Source: Caulobacter sp. FWC26 (GTDB taxonomy: Bacteria > Pseudomonadota > Alphaproteobacteria > Caulobacterales > Caulobacteraceae). From it: DNA of 64,000 nt. The notes under the pieces are model-generated. The model saw only the letters and a program-made list of their open reading frames with translations, searched no databases and was not told where the DNA came from. The position numbers were made by a program, and so were the translations under genes. The DNA lies in the NCBI RefSeq assembly GCF_002742645.2, contig NZ_CP033875.1, forward strand, positions 806,001-870,000. The letters run 5' to 3'. This document shows, one piece after another, positions 9,732 through 17,892 of the stretch (position 1 is its first letter; the number at the start of each line of letters is the position of its first letter).

Positions 9732-10739
9732 GTGACCCTGATCCGTTTCGCCGCAGCCGGCCTGGCGCTTTCCTTGCTGTGCGGCGGTTCCGCCCTGGCT
9801 CAGGTTCAGGGCAAGAACGAGGTGTCCATCCACCAGACCAAGCCGGTGGACCTGACGCCGGTCGACAGCCAGGCCAACCTCGTGGAGGAGTTGATCGTCA
9901 ACGCCCGCCTGCCAGGGCCGGCCTGGTGGAAGGTCAGCGACGGCGACACCAACGTCTATGTGATGGGCGTGCCGGCCTTCGCGCCGCAGAAGCTGGACTT
10001 CGACGACTCGGTGCTGCGTCGCCGCCTGGACGGGGCCAATGTGCTGATCATGGGCCAGGAGCCCGAGGTTCGGCTTCTGAGCCTGCTGGCCCTGATCCCC
10101 GGGCGCGGCAAGCAGTTCATCACGGATAAGCCGATGCGCGACACCCTGCCGCCCGACCTGCGCGCGCGGCTGGAAAAGCACCTGACCGCGCGCAGCAAGC
10201 CGGTCAGCGAGCATGACCAGATCAAGCCGGCCCTGGCCGGCTTCATCATCGCCAACGACAAGGGCGGCAACGTCTCGATCTCGGTCGGCGACCTGACCGA
10301 CCGCATCCGCGACCTGGCCAAGAGCAAGGACATCGCCGTCCAGCCGCGCGTCAAGAAGCTGGACGACTATGACCTGATCGGCATGGTCAAGTCGCTGGCC
10401 GAGGCGCCCCAGCCGCTGCAGGAGCTTTGCCTGGACGCGGGCCTCAAGGAGGCCGAGAACGGCCTGGCTGGCGTGCGTGAAACCGCTGAGCAGTGGGCCG
10501 AGGGCGAGGTCAAGGCGGTGGTCGCCGCGGAGCGCGGATATCAACGCTGCCTGGCCTCCACGCCCTGGATCGCCCGCCAGTTCAAGGACGGCCAGGACGA
10601 TGCGGTCGGCGCCATCACGTCGGCCCTGAAGAAGCCGGGCAAGGCCGTGGCGGTGATCGAGCTGCGCTCGCTGCTGACCGAAGGCGGCGTGCTGGATCGC
10701 CTGCGGGGCAAGGGTTTCACCGTCACCGCGCCTGAATAA
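9732..10739 (+). CDS. Exported TraB/GumN-like protein, first of a tandem pair
   Basis: A 335-residue protein with a clear Sec signal peptide (IRFAAAGLALSLLCGGSALA, cleavage before QVQG). The segment GPAWWKVSDGDTNVYVMGVP resembles the first strands of the TraB/GumN (Tiki/PrgY-like) fold, and the C-terminal LLTEGGVLDRLRGKGFTV matches that family's end. The family's conserved GxxH metal ligand is replaced here by GVPAF, so metalloprotease-type activity is doubtful. The GTG start has GAGGAA upstream. Its paralogue follows 58 bases downstream in the same direction. Function unknown; periplasmic location inferred. Confidence 0.83.
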   Translation: MTLIRFAAAGLALSLLCGGSALAQVQGKNEVSIHQTKPVDLTPVDSQANLVEELIVNARLPGPAWWKVSDGDTNVYVMGVPAFAPQKLDFDDSVLRRRLDGANVLIMGQEPEVRLLSLLALIPGRGKQFITDKPMRDTLPPDLRARLEKHLTARSKPVSEHDQIKPALAGFIIANDKGGNVSISVGDLTDRIRDLAKSKDIAVQPRVKKLDDYDLIGMVKSLAEAPQPLQELCLDAGLKEAENGLAGVRETAEQWAEGEVKAVVAAERGYQRCLASTPWIARQFKDGQDDAVGAITSALKKPGKAVAVIELRSLLTEGGVLDRLRGKGFTVTAPE

Positions 10740-10797
10740 GGTCAAGCTTCGGTCACACGGCGAGGCCAAGGTCGAGCGTCATGCGAGGGGGATCCAG

Positions 10798-11739
10798 ATG
10801 CGGGCGATAGCGGCGGCCTTGGCCATCAGTCTCACGATCGCTGGCGGCGCGGTCGCCCAGGTGATCGACGACCCTGAAGCCACGGTCGTCGAGGCCCTGG
10901 TGGTCAGCGCCAAGCTTCCGGGTCCGGCTTGGTGGCGCATCTCCGACGCCGATACGACCGTCTACATCCTGGGCACGCCCGGCGCGACGCCCAAGGGCAT
11001 GGCCTGGGACAGCTCGGTGGCCGATCGCCGTCTGGACGGGGCCTTCGCCCTGCTGACCCCGCCGACCCTGCGGGCGGGCCTGACCGACATTCCGGCGCTG
11101 CTGCGTCTGCGGGGCAAGATGAAGGACGACGGCGACTGGGCGGCGGCCGAGCCCGCGCTGGCCGCCCGTGTCCAGCGCGCCTGGGCGGCGGTGGAGCCCA
11201 AGGACCCGGACGGCTGGCGCGACTGGAAGCCGCTGGTGCTGGGCGGCCTCATCGCCGGCAAGACCAACCGCAAGGCGGGGTTGGAGTACGGCCAGGTCAG
11301 CCGCCGAATCGAGAAGCTGGCGCGCAAGCATCGGGTCAAGACCCGCGCCGCCGAGACCTACAAGGCCATGCCGCTGATCAAGACCGTGGCCCGCCAGGCT
11401 GCGGACTCCGCCGGTCTTGTCTGCCTGACCGAGACGCTGGAGACGGTGGAGCAGGGCCAGGATCGCTACCGCCTCGCCGCCCAGGCGTGGGCCGAGGGAC
11501 GCGTCCGTGCGGCCCTGTCCGCGCCGCGCAGCGCCGATCGCTGCCAATACCTGCTGCCCGGCGTCGCCGAGATGAGCCAGCGCTTGAAGACCGCCGAGGT
11601 CGAGGCGCTGGCGAACCTCCTGAAGACTCCGGGCCACGCCGTAGCGATCTATCCGATCCGCGGCCTCGTCGCCGAAGGCGGCGTGCTGGACCACCTTCGC
11701 GCCAGGGGGATCACGGTGAAGACCCCCGCAGAGGGATAG
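10798..11739 (+). CDS. Exported TraB/GumN-like protein, second of a tandem pair
   Basis: A 313-residue paralogue of the preceding gene, with signal peptide MRAIAAALAISLTIAGGAVA. Matching segments include LPGPAWWRISDADTTVYILG, RRLDGAFALL and the end LVAEGGVLDHLRARGITV. Here too the position of the GxxH ligand reads GTPGA. Both copies keep paired cysteines in the second half (LCLDAGLKE with YQRCLAS in copy one; LVCLTETLE with DRCQYLL in copy two), perhaps a disulfide. The pair looks like an old local duplication in which both members are maintained as exported, probably non-catalytic proteins. Confidence 0.83.
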   Translation: MRAIAAALAISLTIAGGAVAQVIDDPEATVVEALVVSAKLPGPAWWRISDADTTVYILGTPGATPKGMAWDSSVADRRLDGAFALLTPPTLRAGLTDIPALLRLRGKMKDDGDWAAAEPALAARVQRAWAAVEPKDPDGWRDWKPLVLGGLIAGKTNRKAGLEYGQVSRRIEKLARKHRVKTRAAETYKAMPLIKTVARQAADSAGLVCLTETLETVEQGQDRYRLAAQAWAEGRVRAALSAPRSADRCQYLLPGVAEMSQRLKTAEVEALANLLKTPGHAVAIYPIRGLVAEGGVLDHLRARGITVKTPAEG

Positions 11740-11793
11740 AGGGGAGGCCCCTCCTTCAATCGTCAGAACCAGCAAGCGCTGACAAGGTTACGA

Positions 11794-12165
11794 ATGCCCC
11801 TGCTCGTTCCCCGCAAGATCAATCGGCCCGGCTTGCTGGTCTTCATCGCCGCAGTGGCGTTCACCCTCTATGCTGCGCTGGCCCCAGGCGACGACGGCGC
11901 CGGCTTGATCCCGTGGGACAAGGCCAAGCACTTCATCGTCTTTTACGGCCTGACCTTTCTGGCCTCTCTAGCTTTGCCCAAAAGCCGGTACTGGAAGATC
12001 GGCCTTGTTCTTCTAGGCTTCGGGATCGCGATCGAGATCCTGCAAGGCCTGCCGATCGTCGGGCGCGACGCCGATGTGTTCGACATCGTGGCGGACGCGC
12101 TGGGCATCGGCTTCTTCTTCGGGCCGATCGTCGTCACACGATGGGTGAACGCAAAGGACGCTTAG
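11794..12165 (+). CDS. VanZ-like small membrane protein
   Basis: A 123-residue protein with about four hydrophobic helices and the VanZ-like pattern: WDKAKHFIVFYGLTFLASLA followed by GFGIAIEILQGLPIVGRDAD and VFDIVADALGIGFFF. In this family the D-K-x-x-H and E-x-x-Q pairs are conserved although the biochemical role is mostly unknown; some members affect teicoplanin tolerance. The gene ends in a 4-base stop-to-stop overlap (TTAG) with the convergent acyl-CoA carboxylase gene. Confidence 0.85.
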   Translation: MPLLVPRKINRPGLLVFIAAVAFTLYAALAPGDDGAGLIPWDKAKHFIVFYGLTFLASLALPKSRYWKIGLVLLGFGIAIEILQGLPIVGRDADVFDIVADALGIGFFFGPIVVTRWVNAKDA

Positions 12166-15100
12166 AAGCTATCCACCCGCACTTCCCACGGCTTTTTGAC
12201 CCCGGCCGTCGCGTCCAGTCCGCCGATCACCCAGCGTCGGGTGTCAGCCGGGTCGATGACGGCGTCGATCTCCAAGGCGGCCGCCATGCTCGTGGCCTTG
12301 CCCGCCGCGTAGAGCCGCGCGACCAGCTGGTCGTAGAGCGCCTTCTGTTTGACGGGATCGGTCTCGGCCTCAAGCTCCTTGCGGTAGCCGAGCTTGACCG
12401 CCCCCTCCAGGCCCATGCCGCCGAACTCGCCGGTCGGCCAGGCGGCGATGAAGGCGGGGCTGTGGAAGCTGCCGCCCGCCATCGCCTGCGCGCCCAGACC
12501 GTAGCCCTTGCGGGTGACGACCGTGAACAACGGCGAGCGCAGCTTGGCGCCGGCGATGAACTGGCGGCTGACGCGGCGCACGGCGGCGGCGTCCTCGCTG
12601 TCGGGCCCCACCATGAAGCCGGGTGTGTCGCACAGGCTCAGGACCGGAAGGGCGAAGGCGTCGCACAGCTGCAGGAAGCGCGCGGCCTTCTCGGCGCCCT
12701 CACAGTCGATGGCTCCGCCCAGATGGCGCGGGTCGTTCGCGATCAGGCCCATGGGGCGGCCCTCGATCCGGATCAGGCCCGTAACCATCCCTGCTGCGAA
12801 GCCGCCGCGCAGTTCGAGGAAGGAGTCTTCGTCGACGAGGCCGGCGATCAGGGCGCGCACGTCATAGACCCGCAGGCGGTTCTCCGGGATCGCGTGGCGG
12901 AGCCGGCGCTGGTCCGGCGCTGTCCAGGCCGGGAGAGGGCCCTGGAAGTAGGACAAAGCCTGCTTGGCCAGCCGCGTGGCGTCAGCCTCGTCGTCCGCCA
13001 GGATGTCGATGACGCCGTTCTTCCACTGATGCGCTGACGGCCCGATCTGCTCGGGACGAAAGACGCCCAGGCCGCCGCCTTCGATCATCGCCGGACCGCC
13101 CATGCCGAGGTTGCTGTCGCGGGTGGCGATGATGATCTCCGAAAGGCCCGCGATGGCGGCGTTGCCGGCGAAACAGCGGCCGGCGACGATGGCGATCTTG
13201 GGAACCAGGCCCGACAGCTGGGCGAAGCTGCGGAAGGTCGGCACGTCCAGCCCGGCCACGGCGGTCGTGTCGGTGTCGCCCGGACGCCCGCCGCCGCCCT
13301 CGGCGAACCAGACCACCGGCAGCTTCTGGTCGGCGATCAGCGCCATCAGCCGGTCGGACTTGCGATGGTTCATCGCGCCTTGCGTGCCGGCCAGCACGGT
13401 GAAGTCATAGGCCAGCGCCGCCGTCCGCGCCTTGTCGGGCGGGAACAGCGCGCCGTTGACCGTCCCGATCCCGGTGATCAGGCCGTCGGCGGGGGTGTTG
13501 AGGATCAGGTCCTCGGTCGTACGGCGACGCTTCTGGGCGGCGATCGCCAGGGCGCCGTATTCCAGGAAGCTGCCCGGATCGACCAGATCGTCGATGTTCT
13601 CGCGGGCGGTGCGGTGGCCGGTCTTGCGCCTTTTGGCGACGGCGTCGGGACGAGCCTCGTCCAACGTGTAGCGATGGCGGGCGATGACCTCGGCGAGATC
13701 TGGGCGAAGCGTGTCCAGGTCTTCCTCGACGGTCTGGGCGTCGGCGACGCCCTCGACCTCAGCGGCTTCCAGGAACACTACGGGCTGACCTTCGGCGACG
13801 GTCTGTCCGGCCTCGACAGCGATCTTGACCACCCGGCCGCCGGCGCTGGCGCAGACCAGGTGCTCCATCTTCATGGCTTCCAGAACCGCTAGAGCCTGGC
13901 CCGGACGGACGAGGTCGCCTTCGCGGATGTTGATTGCGCCGACCGTCGCGGCCAGGGGCGCGACGACGGGCTCGGCTCCGGCCATGGTCTCGAAGACGCC
14001 GGCGGTCGTGTGCGCGTCCGGCGCCAGGCGTTCGGCCTCCGCCGCAAGGGTCTCGGCGTGCTGGGCGATGAAGGTCGTCGTGGCCTCGCCGGTCACGGCG
14101 GTCGGATGGGCCAGGATGGCGCGGACCAGCGGCCCGGTGGTCGCCACGCCGGCGACCTTCAGCTCGGCCAAGGCGCGGTCCAGCCGGCTGGAGGCTTCAC
14201 CGGGCGTCCGGCCTCGGACGATCACCTTGGCCAGTAGGCTGTCATAGGCCGCGCCGATCGTCTGGCCAGCGATCACACCCGCGTCGACGCGCACGCCGGG
14301 ACCGCCCGGCGGCGTCCAGGCGCTGAGGGTTCCGGTGGAGGGCCGCACTTGCCCCTCGGCGGTCAGGGTCTCGGCGTTGATCCGCGCCTGGATGGCCACG
14401 CCGAACGGCGGCGGGGTGGTCGTCAGGCCAAGCTCGTCCAGACGCAGGCCCGCCGCGAGGTCGAACTGCAGCCGCACGAGGTCCAGGCCCGTGACCTCCT
14501 CGGTCACCGTGTGCTCGACCTGCAGGCGCGGATTGACTTCGATGAAGAAGGCCTCGCCCCCCAAGGGCGAGCTCGGATCGACCTCGACGAGGAACTCGAC
14601 CGTCGCCAGGCCACGATAGCCGGCGCACAGGCGTTCGGACCAGCCGGCCAGGGCGGCGCGCAGGTTGTCGGACAGGGCGGCCGGCGCGATCTCGACCAGC
14701 TTCTGGTTTCGTCGTTGCAGCGAGCAGTCGCGATCGCCCAGCGCCAGCACCTCGGCGCCGTCGCCGACGATCTGCACCTCGATATGGCGGGCGCGCTCGA
14801 TCAGCTTCTCGGCGTAGAGACCGCCGTCGCCGAAGGCGGCCAGGGCTTCGCGCTCGCAGGCGGCGAAGGCGGCGTCCAGTTCACCGGGGTCCAGCACCAT
14901 CCGCATGCCGCGCCCGCCCCCACCGGCGCGGGCTTTCAGCATGATCGCGCCGTGCTCGGCCTGAAACGCTCGCGCGGCCTCCAGGGTGATCGCGCCCGTG
15001 CCTGGGATCAGCGGCAGGCCGCGCTCGGCGGCCAGGGCGCGGGCGGCGGCCTTGTCGCCGAAGGTCGTAAGGTGCTCGGGCGAGGGGCCGATGAAGATGA

Positions 15101-15398
15101 CCCCGACCTCGGCGCAGGCCCGGGCCAGGGCCGGGTTCTCCGACAGAAAGCCGTAACCGGGATGCAAGGCGTCGCAGCCTTGCGCCGTGGCGGCGGCCAC
15201 CGCAGCGGCGATGTCGAGATAGGCCCGCGCGCCCTTGCCGGGCAGGGCGACGGCGTGATCGGCCGCGCTGACATGCGGGCTCTGCGCATCGTCGGCGGCG
15301 TACACGGCGACGCTCTCAAGTCCCGCCTCGGCCGCCGCGCGGGCGATCCGGACGGCGATTTCGCCCCGGTTGGCGATCAAAACGCGGGAGAGGGACAT
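12162..15398 (-). CDS. Single-chain biotin-dependent acyl-CoA carboxylase (BC-BCCP-CT fusion)
   Basis: A 1078-residue protein carrying all the carboxylase activities on one chain. Biotin carboxylase occupies about residues 1-445 (SRVLIANRGEIAVRIARAAA, ATP-grasp glycine loop KARAGGGGRGM, EVNPRLQVEHTVTEE). The biotin carrier domain follows, with EAMKMEH and biotinyl Lys510. The carboxyltransferase covers about 555-1075 (AQKRRRTTEDLILNTPADG, CDTPGFMVGPDSEDAA, AYGLGAQAMAGG-like KGYGLGAQAMAGGSF). This order matches the single-chain long-chain acyl-CoA carboxylases reported from mycobacteria and Rhodopseudomonas rather than the multi-subunit AccABCD or PCC. Substrate range is inferred. A PsrA-like palindrome lies 20 bases upstream of the start. 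Confidence 0.9.
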   Translation of the reverse strand: MSLSRVLIANRGEIAVRIARAAAEAGLESVAVYAADDAQSPHVSAADHAVALPGKGARAYLDIAAAVAAATAQGCDALHPGYGFLSENPALARACAEVGVIFIGPSPEHLTTFGDKAAARALAAERGLPLIPGTGAITLEAARAFQAEHGAIMLKARAGGGGRGMRMVLDPGELDAAFAACEREALAAFGDGGLYAEKLIERARHIEVQIVGDGAEVLALGDRDCSLQRRNQKLVEIAPAALSDNLRAALAGWSERLCAGYRGLATVEFLVEVDPSSPLGGEAFFIEVNPRLQVEHTVTEEVTGLDLVRLQFDLAAGLRLDELGLTTTPPPFGVAIQARINAETLTAEGQVRPSTGTLSAWTPPGGPGVRVDAGVIAGQTIGAAYDSLLAKVIVRGRTPGEASSRLDRALAELKVAGVATTGPLVRAILAHPTAVTGEATTTFIAQHAETLAAEAERLAPDAHTTAGVFETMAGAEPVVAPLAATVGAINIREGDLVRPGQALAVLEAMKMEHLVCASAGGRVVKIAVEAGQTVAEGQPVVFLEAAEVEGVADAQTVEEDLDTLRPDLAEVIARHRYTLDEARPDAVAKRRKTGHRTARENIDDLVDPGSFLEYGALAIAAQKRRRTTEDLILNTPADGLITGIGTVNGALFPPDKARTAALAYDFTVLAGTQGAMNHRKSDRLMALIADQKLPVVWFAEGGGGRPGDTDTTAVAGLDVPTFRSFAQLSGLVPKIAIVAGRCFAGNAAIAGLSEIIIATRDSNLGMGGPAMIEGGGLGVFRPEQIGPSAHQWKNGVIDILADDEADATRLAKQALSYFQGPLPAWTAPDQRRLRHAIPENRLRVYDVRALIAGLVDEDSFLELRGGFAAGMVTGLIRIEGRPMGLIANDPRHLGGAIDCEGAEKAARFLQLCDAFALPVLSLCDTPGFMVGPDSEDAAAVRRVSRQFIAGAKLRSPLFTVVTRKGYGLGAQAMAGGSFHSPAFIAAWPTGEFGGMGLEGAVKLGYRKELEAETDPVKQKALYDQLVARLYAAGKATSMAAALEIDAVIDPADTRRWVIGGLDATAGVKKPWEVRVDSF

Positions 15399-15417
15399 GA
15401 CGCTTCCTACGGGGCTT

Positions 15418-15431
15418 CATACGGCCGTTTG
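15418..15431 (-). promoter_or_regulatory. PsrA/FadR-like operator upstream of acyl-CoA carboxylase
   Basis: On the minus strand CAAAC-GGCC-GTATG, one base from CAAAC-N4-GTTTG, 19 bases before the carboxylase ATG. It occupies the same position relative to the start as the sites before the acyl-CoA dehydrogenase and fadJ-like genes. Confidence 0.45.
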
Positions 15432-15467
15432 AGACACTTTGGCCGCTCGGGCGCGACTCTCCAAGCC

Positions 15468-15507
15468 TTGACTCTCCAGCTTCGGAAGATCAGAACAAAG
15501 GTAGAAC
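15468..15507 (+). promoter_or_regulatory. SOS promoter and LexA box of imuA-imuB-dnaE2
   Basis: A -35 hexamer TTGACT (15468-15473) is followed after 17 bases by the weak -10 CAGAAC. The LexA site GAAC-N7-GAAC (15493-15507), the complement of the alphaproteobacterial GTTC-N7-GTTC box, overlaps this -10. LexA bound here would occlude RNA polymerase, as known for Caulobacter imuA. Confidence 0.85.
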
Positions 15508-15519
15508 ATGGAGTGGGAA

Positions 15520-16308
15520 ATGGCCGGATCGCGCGAGGCGCGTCTTGCGGCCCTGAGAGGCCGGATCGCCGCGATGGAAGCGGGGACTCGGACTCCGACT
15601 CCGGTCTTGCCGTTCGGAGAACCCGCCATCGACGGATGCTTCCCGGGCGGTGGGCTACCGCTGGGGGGGTGGCATGAGGTGACTGGCGCGGGGCTGGAGG
15701 ATGAAACCGGGGCCGCGCCGGCCGCCTTTGTCGCGCAATTGATCCGTAGACTGACAGATCGAAAGAGCGGTGTGGTGGTCTGGGTGGCGCGGCGCGCCGA
15801 TCTCTTTGCACCGGGCCTCCTGGGGTTGGGGTTTCCGGCGGCGCGGCTGATCCAGGTCCGGGCCCGCGACGAGGCGGAAACCTTGTCCTTGCTGGAGGAT
15901 GCGCTGTCGACCCAGGGTGTCGCCGCCGCCGTGGCCGAGGCCGAGGCCCCCGACCTGACCGCTGGGCGCCGTCTGCAACTGGCCTGCGAGAAGCGGGGCG
16001 GCTTTGGGGTGGTGCTGCACCGGCGTCCTTACGGCGGACGGGCGGGGGGAAGGCCAAGGCTGGTCTCAGGCTCGGCGTCGTTCAGCCGCTGGCGGATCGC
16101 ACCTGCCCCCAGCGGCCCGCCGCCGGACGACATCGGCCTGGGGCCGCCGAGATGGCGGGTTGAACTCGAGCGCTGCCGGGGCGGGCGTCCCGGCGGCTGG
16201 ATCTTGCAAGCTCAGGAGGCCGGCCATGGCCCGCATCCTTTCCGTCTGGTGTCCCAACTGGCCGATCACGACGTGGCGCCGGCGGAATCCGTGCGGCGCG
16301 TCGGGTAA
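15520..16308 (+). CDS. imuA: SOS mutagenesis protein ImuA
   Basis: A 262-residue RecA/SulA-like protein of the ImuA-ImuB-DnaE2 mutasome. It begins MAGSREARLAALRGRIAAME and has FGEPAIDGCFPGGGLPLGGWHEVTG split over the first beta strand and loop, VVWVARRADLFAPGLLGLGF in the core, and GLGPPRWRVELERCRGGRPG near the end, all typical of ImuA. The start at 15520 has GGAG 6 bases upstream. The ATG at 15508 directly abuts the LexA box and has no ribosome site. ImuA is thought to aid recruitment of the polymerase complex at damage. Its last 83 bases overlap the imuB start. Confidence 0.93.
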   Translation: MAGSREARLAALRGRIAAMEAGTRTPTPVLPFGEPAIDGCFPGGGLPLGGWHEVTGAGLEDETGAAPAAFVAQLIRRLTDRKSGVVVWVARRADLFAPGLLGLGFPAARLIQVRARDEAETLSLLEDALSTQGVAAAVAEAEAPDLTAGRRLQLACEKRGGFGVVLHRRPYGGRAGGRPRLVSGSASFSRWRIAPAPSGPPPDDIGLGPPRWRVELERCRGGRPGGWILQAQEAGHGPHPFRLVSQLADHDVAPAESVRRVG

Positions 16309-17878
16309 GCCATCCTCCCCCCAGGGGGGAGGAGGCCGCAGGCCGGAGGGGGAAGAGGCGGGGGGCGCTGGACTTCCCCCTCCGTCGCCTACGGCGACAC
16401 CTCCCCCACTGGGGGGAGGAACTGTTGAATCCCCCTTCGCCCTTCTCGTCTCCGAACGCGGAACCCGCCGCCTCGCCGCTGTCGATGACCAGGCCCGAGC
16501 CCTCGGTCTGTTTCCAGGCCAGAAGGCCGCCGACGCCCTGGCCCTGGTCCCGAACCTGGTCACCGCCGACCACGATCCAGCGGCCGATCGTGCAGCCCTG
16601 GAAGCGCTATGCGACTGGTGCGTGCGCTTCTCGCCTGCGGTGGCGATCGACGGTGACGACGGCCTGTTCCTGGACATCACCGGGACCGATCACCTGTGGG
16701 GCGGCGAGGCGGCGATGCTGGTCGATCTGGTCTCCCGGCTGGCGCGCTGGGGCGTGCCGGCGCGGGCGGCGATCGCCGATACGGCCGGCGCGGCCTGGGC
16801 CCTGGCGCGGTTCGGGCCCGACCTCGCCATCGCGCCGCCGGGTGAGCAGCGGGACGCGATCGCGACCCTTCCCGTCGCGGCCTTGCGCCTGGGCGACGCC
16901 GCCGAAGCCCAGTTGCCGCGCCTGGGCTTGCACCGGGTGGGTCAGGTGGTGGCCTTGCCCCGGGCGCAACTGGCCAAGCGCTTCGGCCTGGCGGCGGTCC
17001 TGCGGCTGGATCAGGCCTTGGGCCAGGCCACAGAGGCCCTGACCTTCCGCCGCCCGGCCTCGCCATGGTTCGATCGGTTGGCCTTCTTCGAACCGATCAG
17101 CGCACCCGAGGATCTCGCCCGAGTGGCGGCCGACGCCCTGACCCTGATCTGCGCCCGGCTGGAGGCCGAGGGGCGAGGCGCCAAGCGGTTCGAAGTGGTC
17201 TTCCACCGTCTTGATGGACGGAGCTTTCCGGTGCGCGTGGGATTGGCGCGGATCGGCCGGGACGCCCGGCGGCTGGCCAAGCTGGTCAAGCCCAAGCTGG
17301 ACATGGTCGATCCCGGCTTTGGGATCGAGGTGGTCACCGTCCACGCCTTCGCCGTGGAGCCGATGGCGGCGGCGCAGGAGCGCCTCGACGCCGACGCGGA
17401 GGCCAGCGCCGACGAGACCCTGGCGCCGCTGATCGACCGTCTGGTCAACCGCCTGGGCGAGAGCCGGGTCTGGCGCGCCGATCCGTTCGAGAGTCATGTT
17501 CCCGAGCGTTCGGTCGTGCGCGTGGGGCCGCTGGACCCTCCCGCGTCGGCCCGGTGGGACCCCGACCGGCCGCGTCCGGTGCGGCTGTTCAAGCGGCCCG
17601 AGGCCATCGTCGCCATCGCCGCCGAGCTGCCCGACTATCCGCCGCGCCTGTTTACCTGGCGCGGGCGCTCGCATCGGGTCCGACGGGCCGAGGGGCCCGA
17701 ACGTATCGGCCAGGAATGGTGGCGGGCCGGCGTAGCGCAGGGGGAGACCGGGCCGGGCAAGGTGCGTGACTATTATCGGGTGGAGGACGACGCTGGCGGC
17801 CGGTTCTGGATCTTCCGGCAGGGCCTCTATGGCGGCGAGGACGCGCCGAAGTGGTGGATCCATGGCCTGTTTGGTTAG
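16226..17878 (+). CDS. imuB: ImuB, Y-family polymerase-like adaptor of the SOS mutasome
   Basis: A 550-residue Y-family polymerase homologue which, in this family, lacks catalytic acidic residues and tethers ImuA and DnaE2 to the beta clamp. The start ATG 16226 has CAGGAGG upstream and gives [15 protein letters not shown]. Typical blocks follow: [59 protein letters not shown], and a long C-terminal region ending [18 protein letters not shown]. Unusually, about residues 29-66 ([20 protein letters not shown] and a Pro-rich continuation) are encoded by a GC-rich intergenic-type repeat inserted between the first strand and PFALLVSE. The reading frame stays open. dnaE2 begins 14 bases downstream. 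Confidence 0.92.
   Translation: MARILSVWCPNWPITTWRRRNPCGASGKPSSPQGGGGRRPEGEEAGGAGLPPPSPTATPPPLGGGTVESPFALLVSERGTRRLAAVDDQARALGLFPGQKAADALALVPNLVTADHDPAADRAALEALCDWCVRFSPAVAIDGDDGLFLDITGTDHLWGGEAAMLVDLVSRLARWGVPARAAIADTAGAAWALARFGPDLAIAPPGEQRDAIATLPVAALRLGDAAEAQLPRLGLHRVGQVVALPRAQLAKRFGLAAVLRLDQALGQATEALTFRRPASPWFDRLAFFEPISAPEDLARVAADALTLICARLEAEGRGAKRFEVVFHRLDGRSFPVRVGLARIGRDARRLAKLVKPKLDMVDPGFGIEVVTVHAFAVEPMAAAQERLDADAEASADETLAPLIDRLVNRLGESRVWRADPFESHVPERSVVRVGPLDPPASARWDPDRPRPVRLFKRPEAIVAIAAELPDYPPRLFTWRGRSHRVRRAEGPERIGQEWWRAGVAQGETGPGKVRDYYRVEDDAGGRFWIFRQGLYGGEDAPKWWIHGLFG
16314..16419. repeat. GC-rich inverted repeat element inside the imuB coding region
   Basis: Symmetrical composite of hairpin CCTCCCCCC-A-GGGGGGAGG (16314-16332), a small hairpin GGCC-GCA-GGCC, GGAGGGGGAAG (16345-16355), then the facing CTTCCCCCTCC (16373-16383), hairpin GTCGCC-TAC-GGCGAC, and CCTCCCCC-ACT-GGGGGGAGG (to 16419). 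The same architecture is intergenic at 3177-3281. Here it adds about 36 residues to ImuB without breaking the frame. Confidence 0.8.
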
Positions 17879-17892
17879 GGGCAGGTCCTAAC

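Noticed and set aside
10929..13037. A 702-codon plus-strand frame spanning the second TraB-like gene, the VanZ-like gene and part of the carboxylase
   Set aside because: It crosses three well-supported genes in other frames and encodes Arg/Pro/Gly-rich sequence; an artefact of GC bias.
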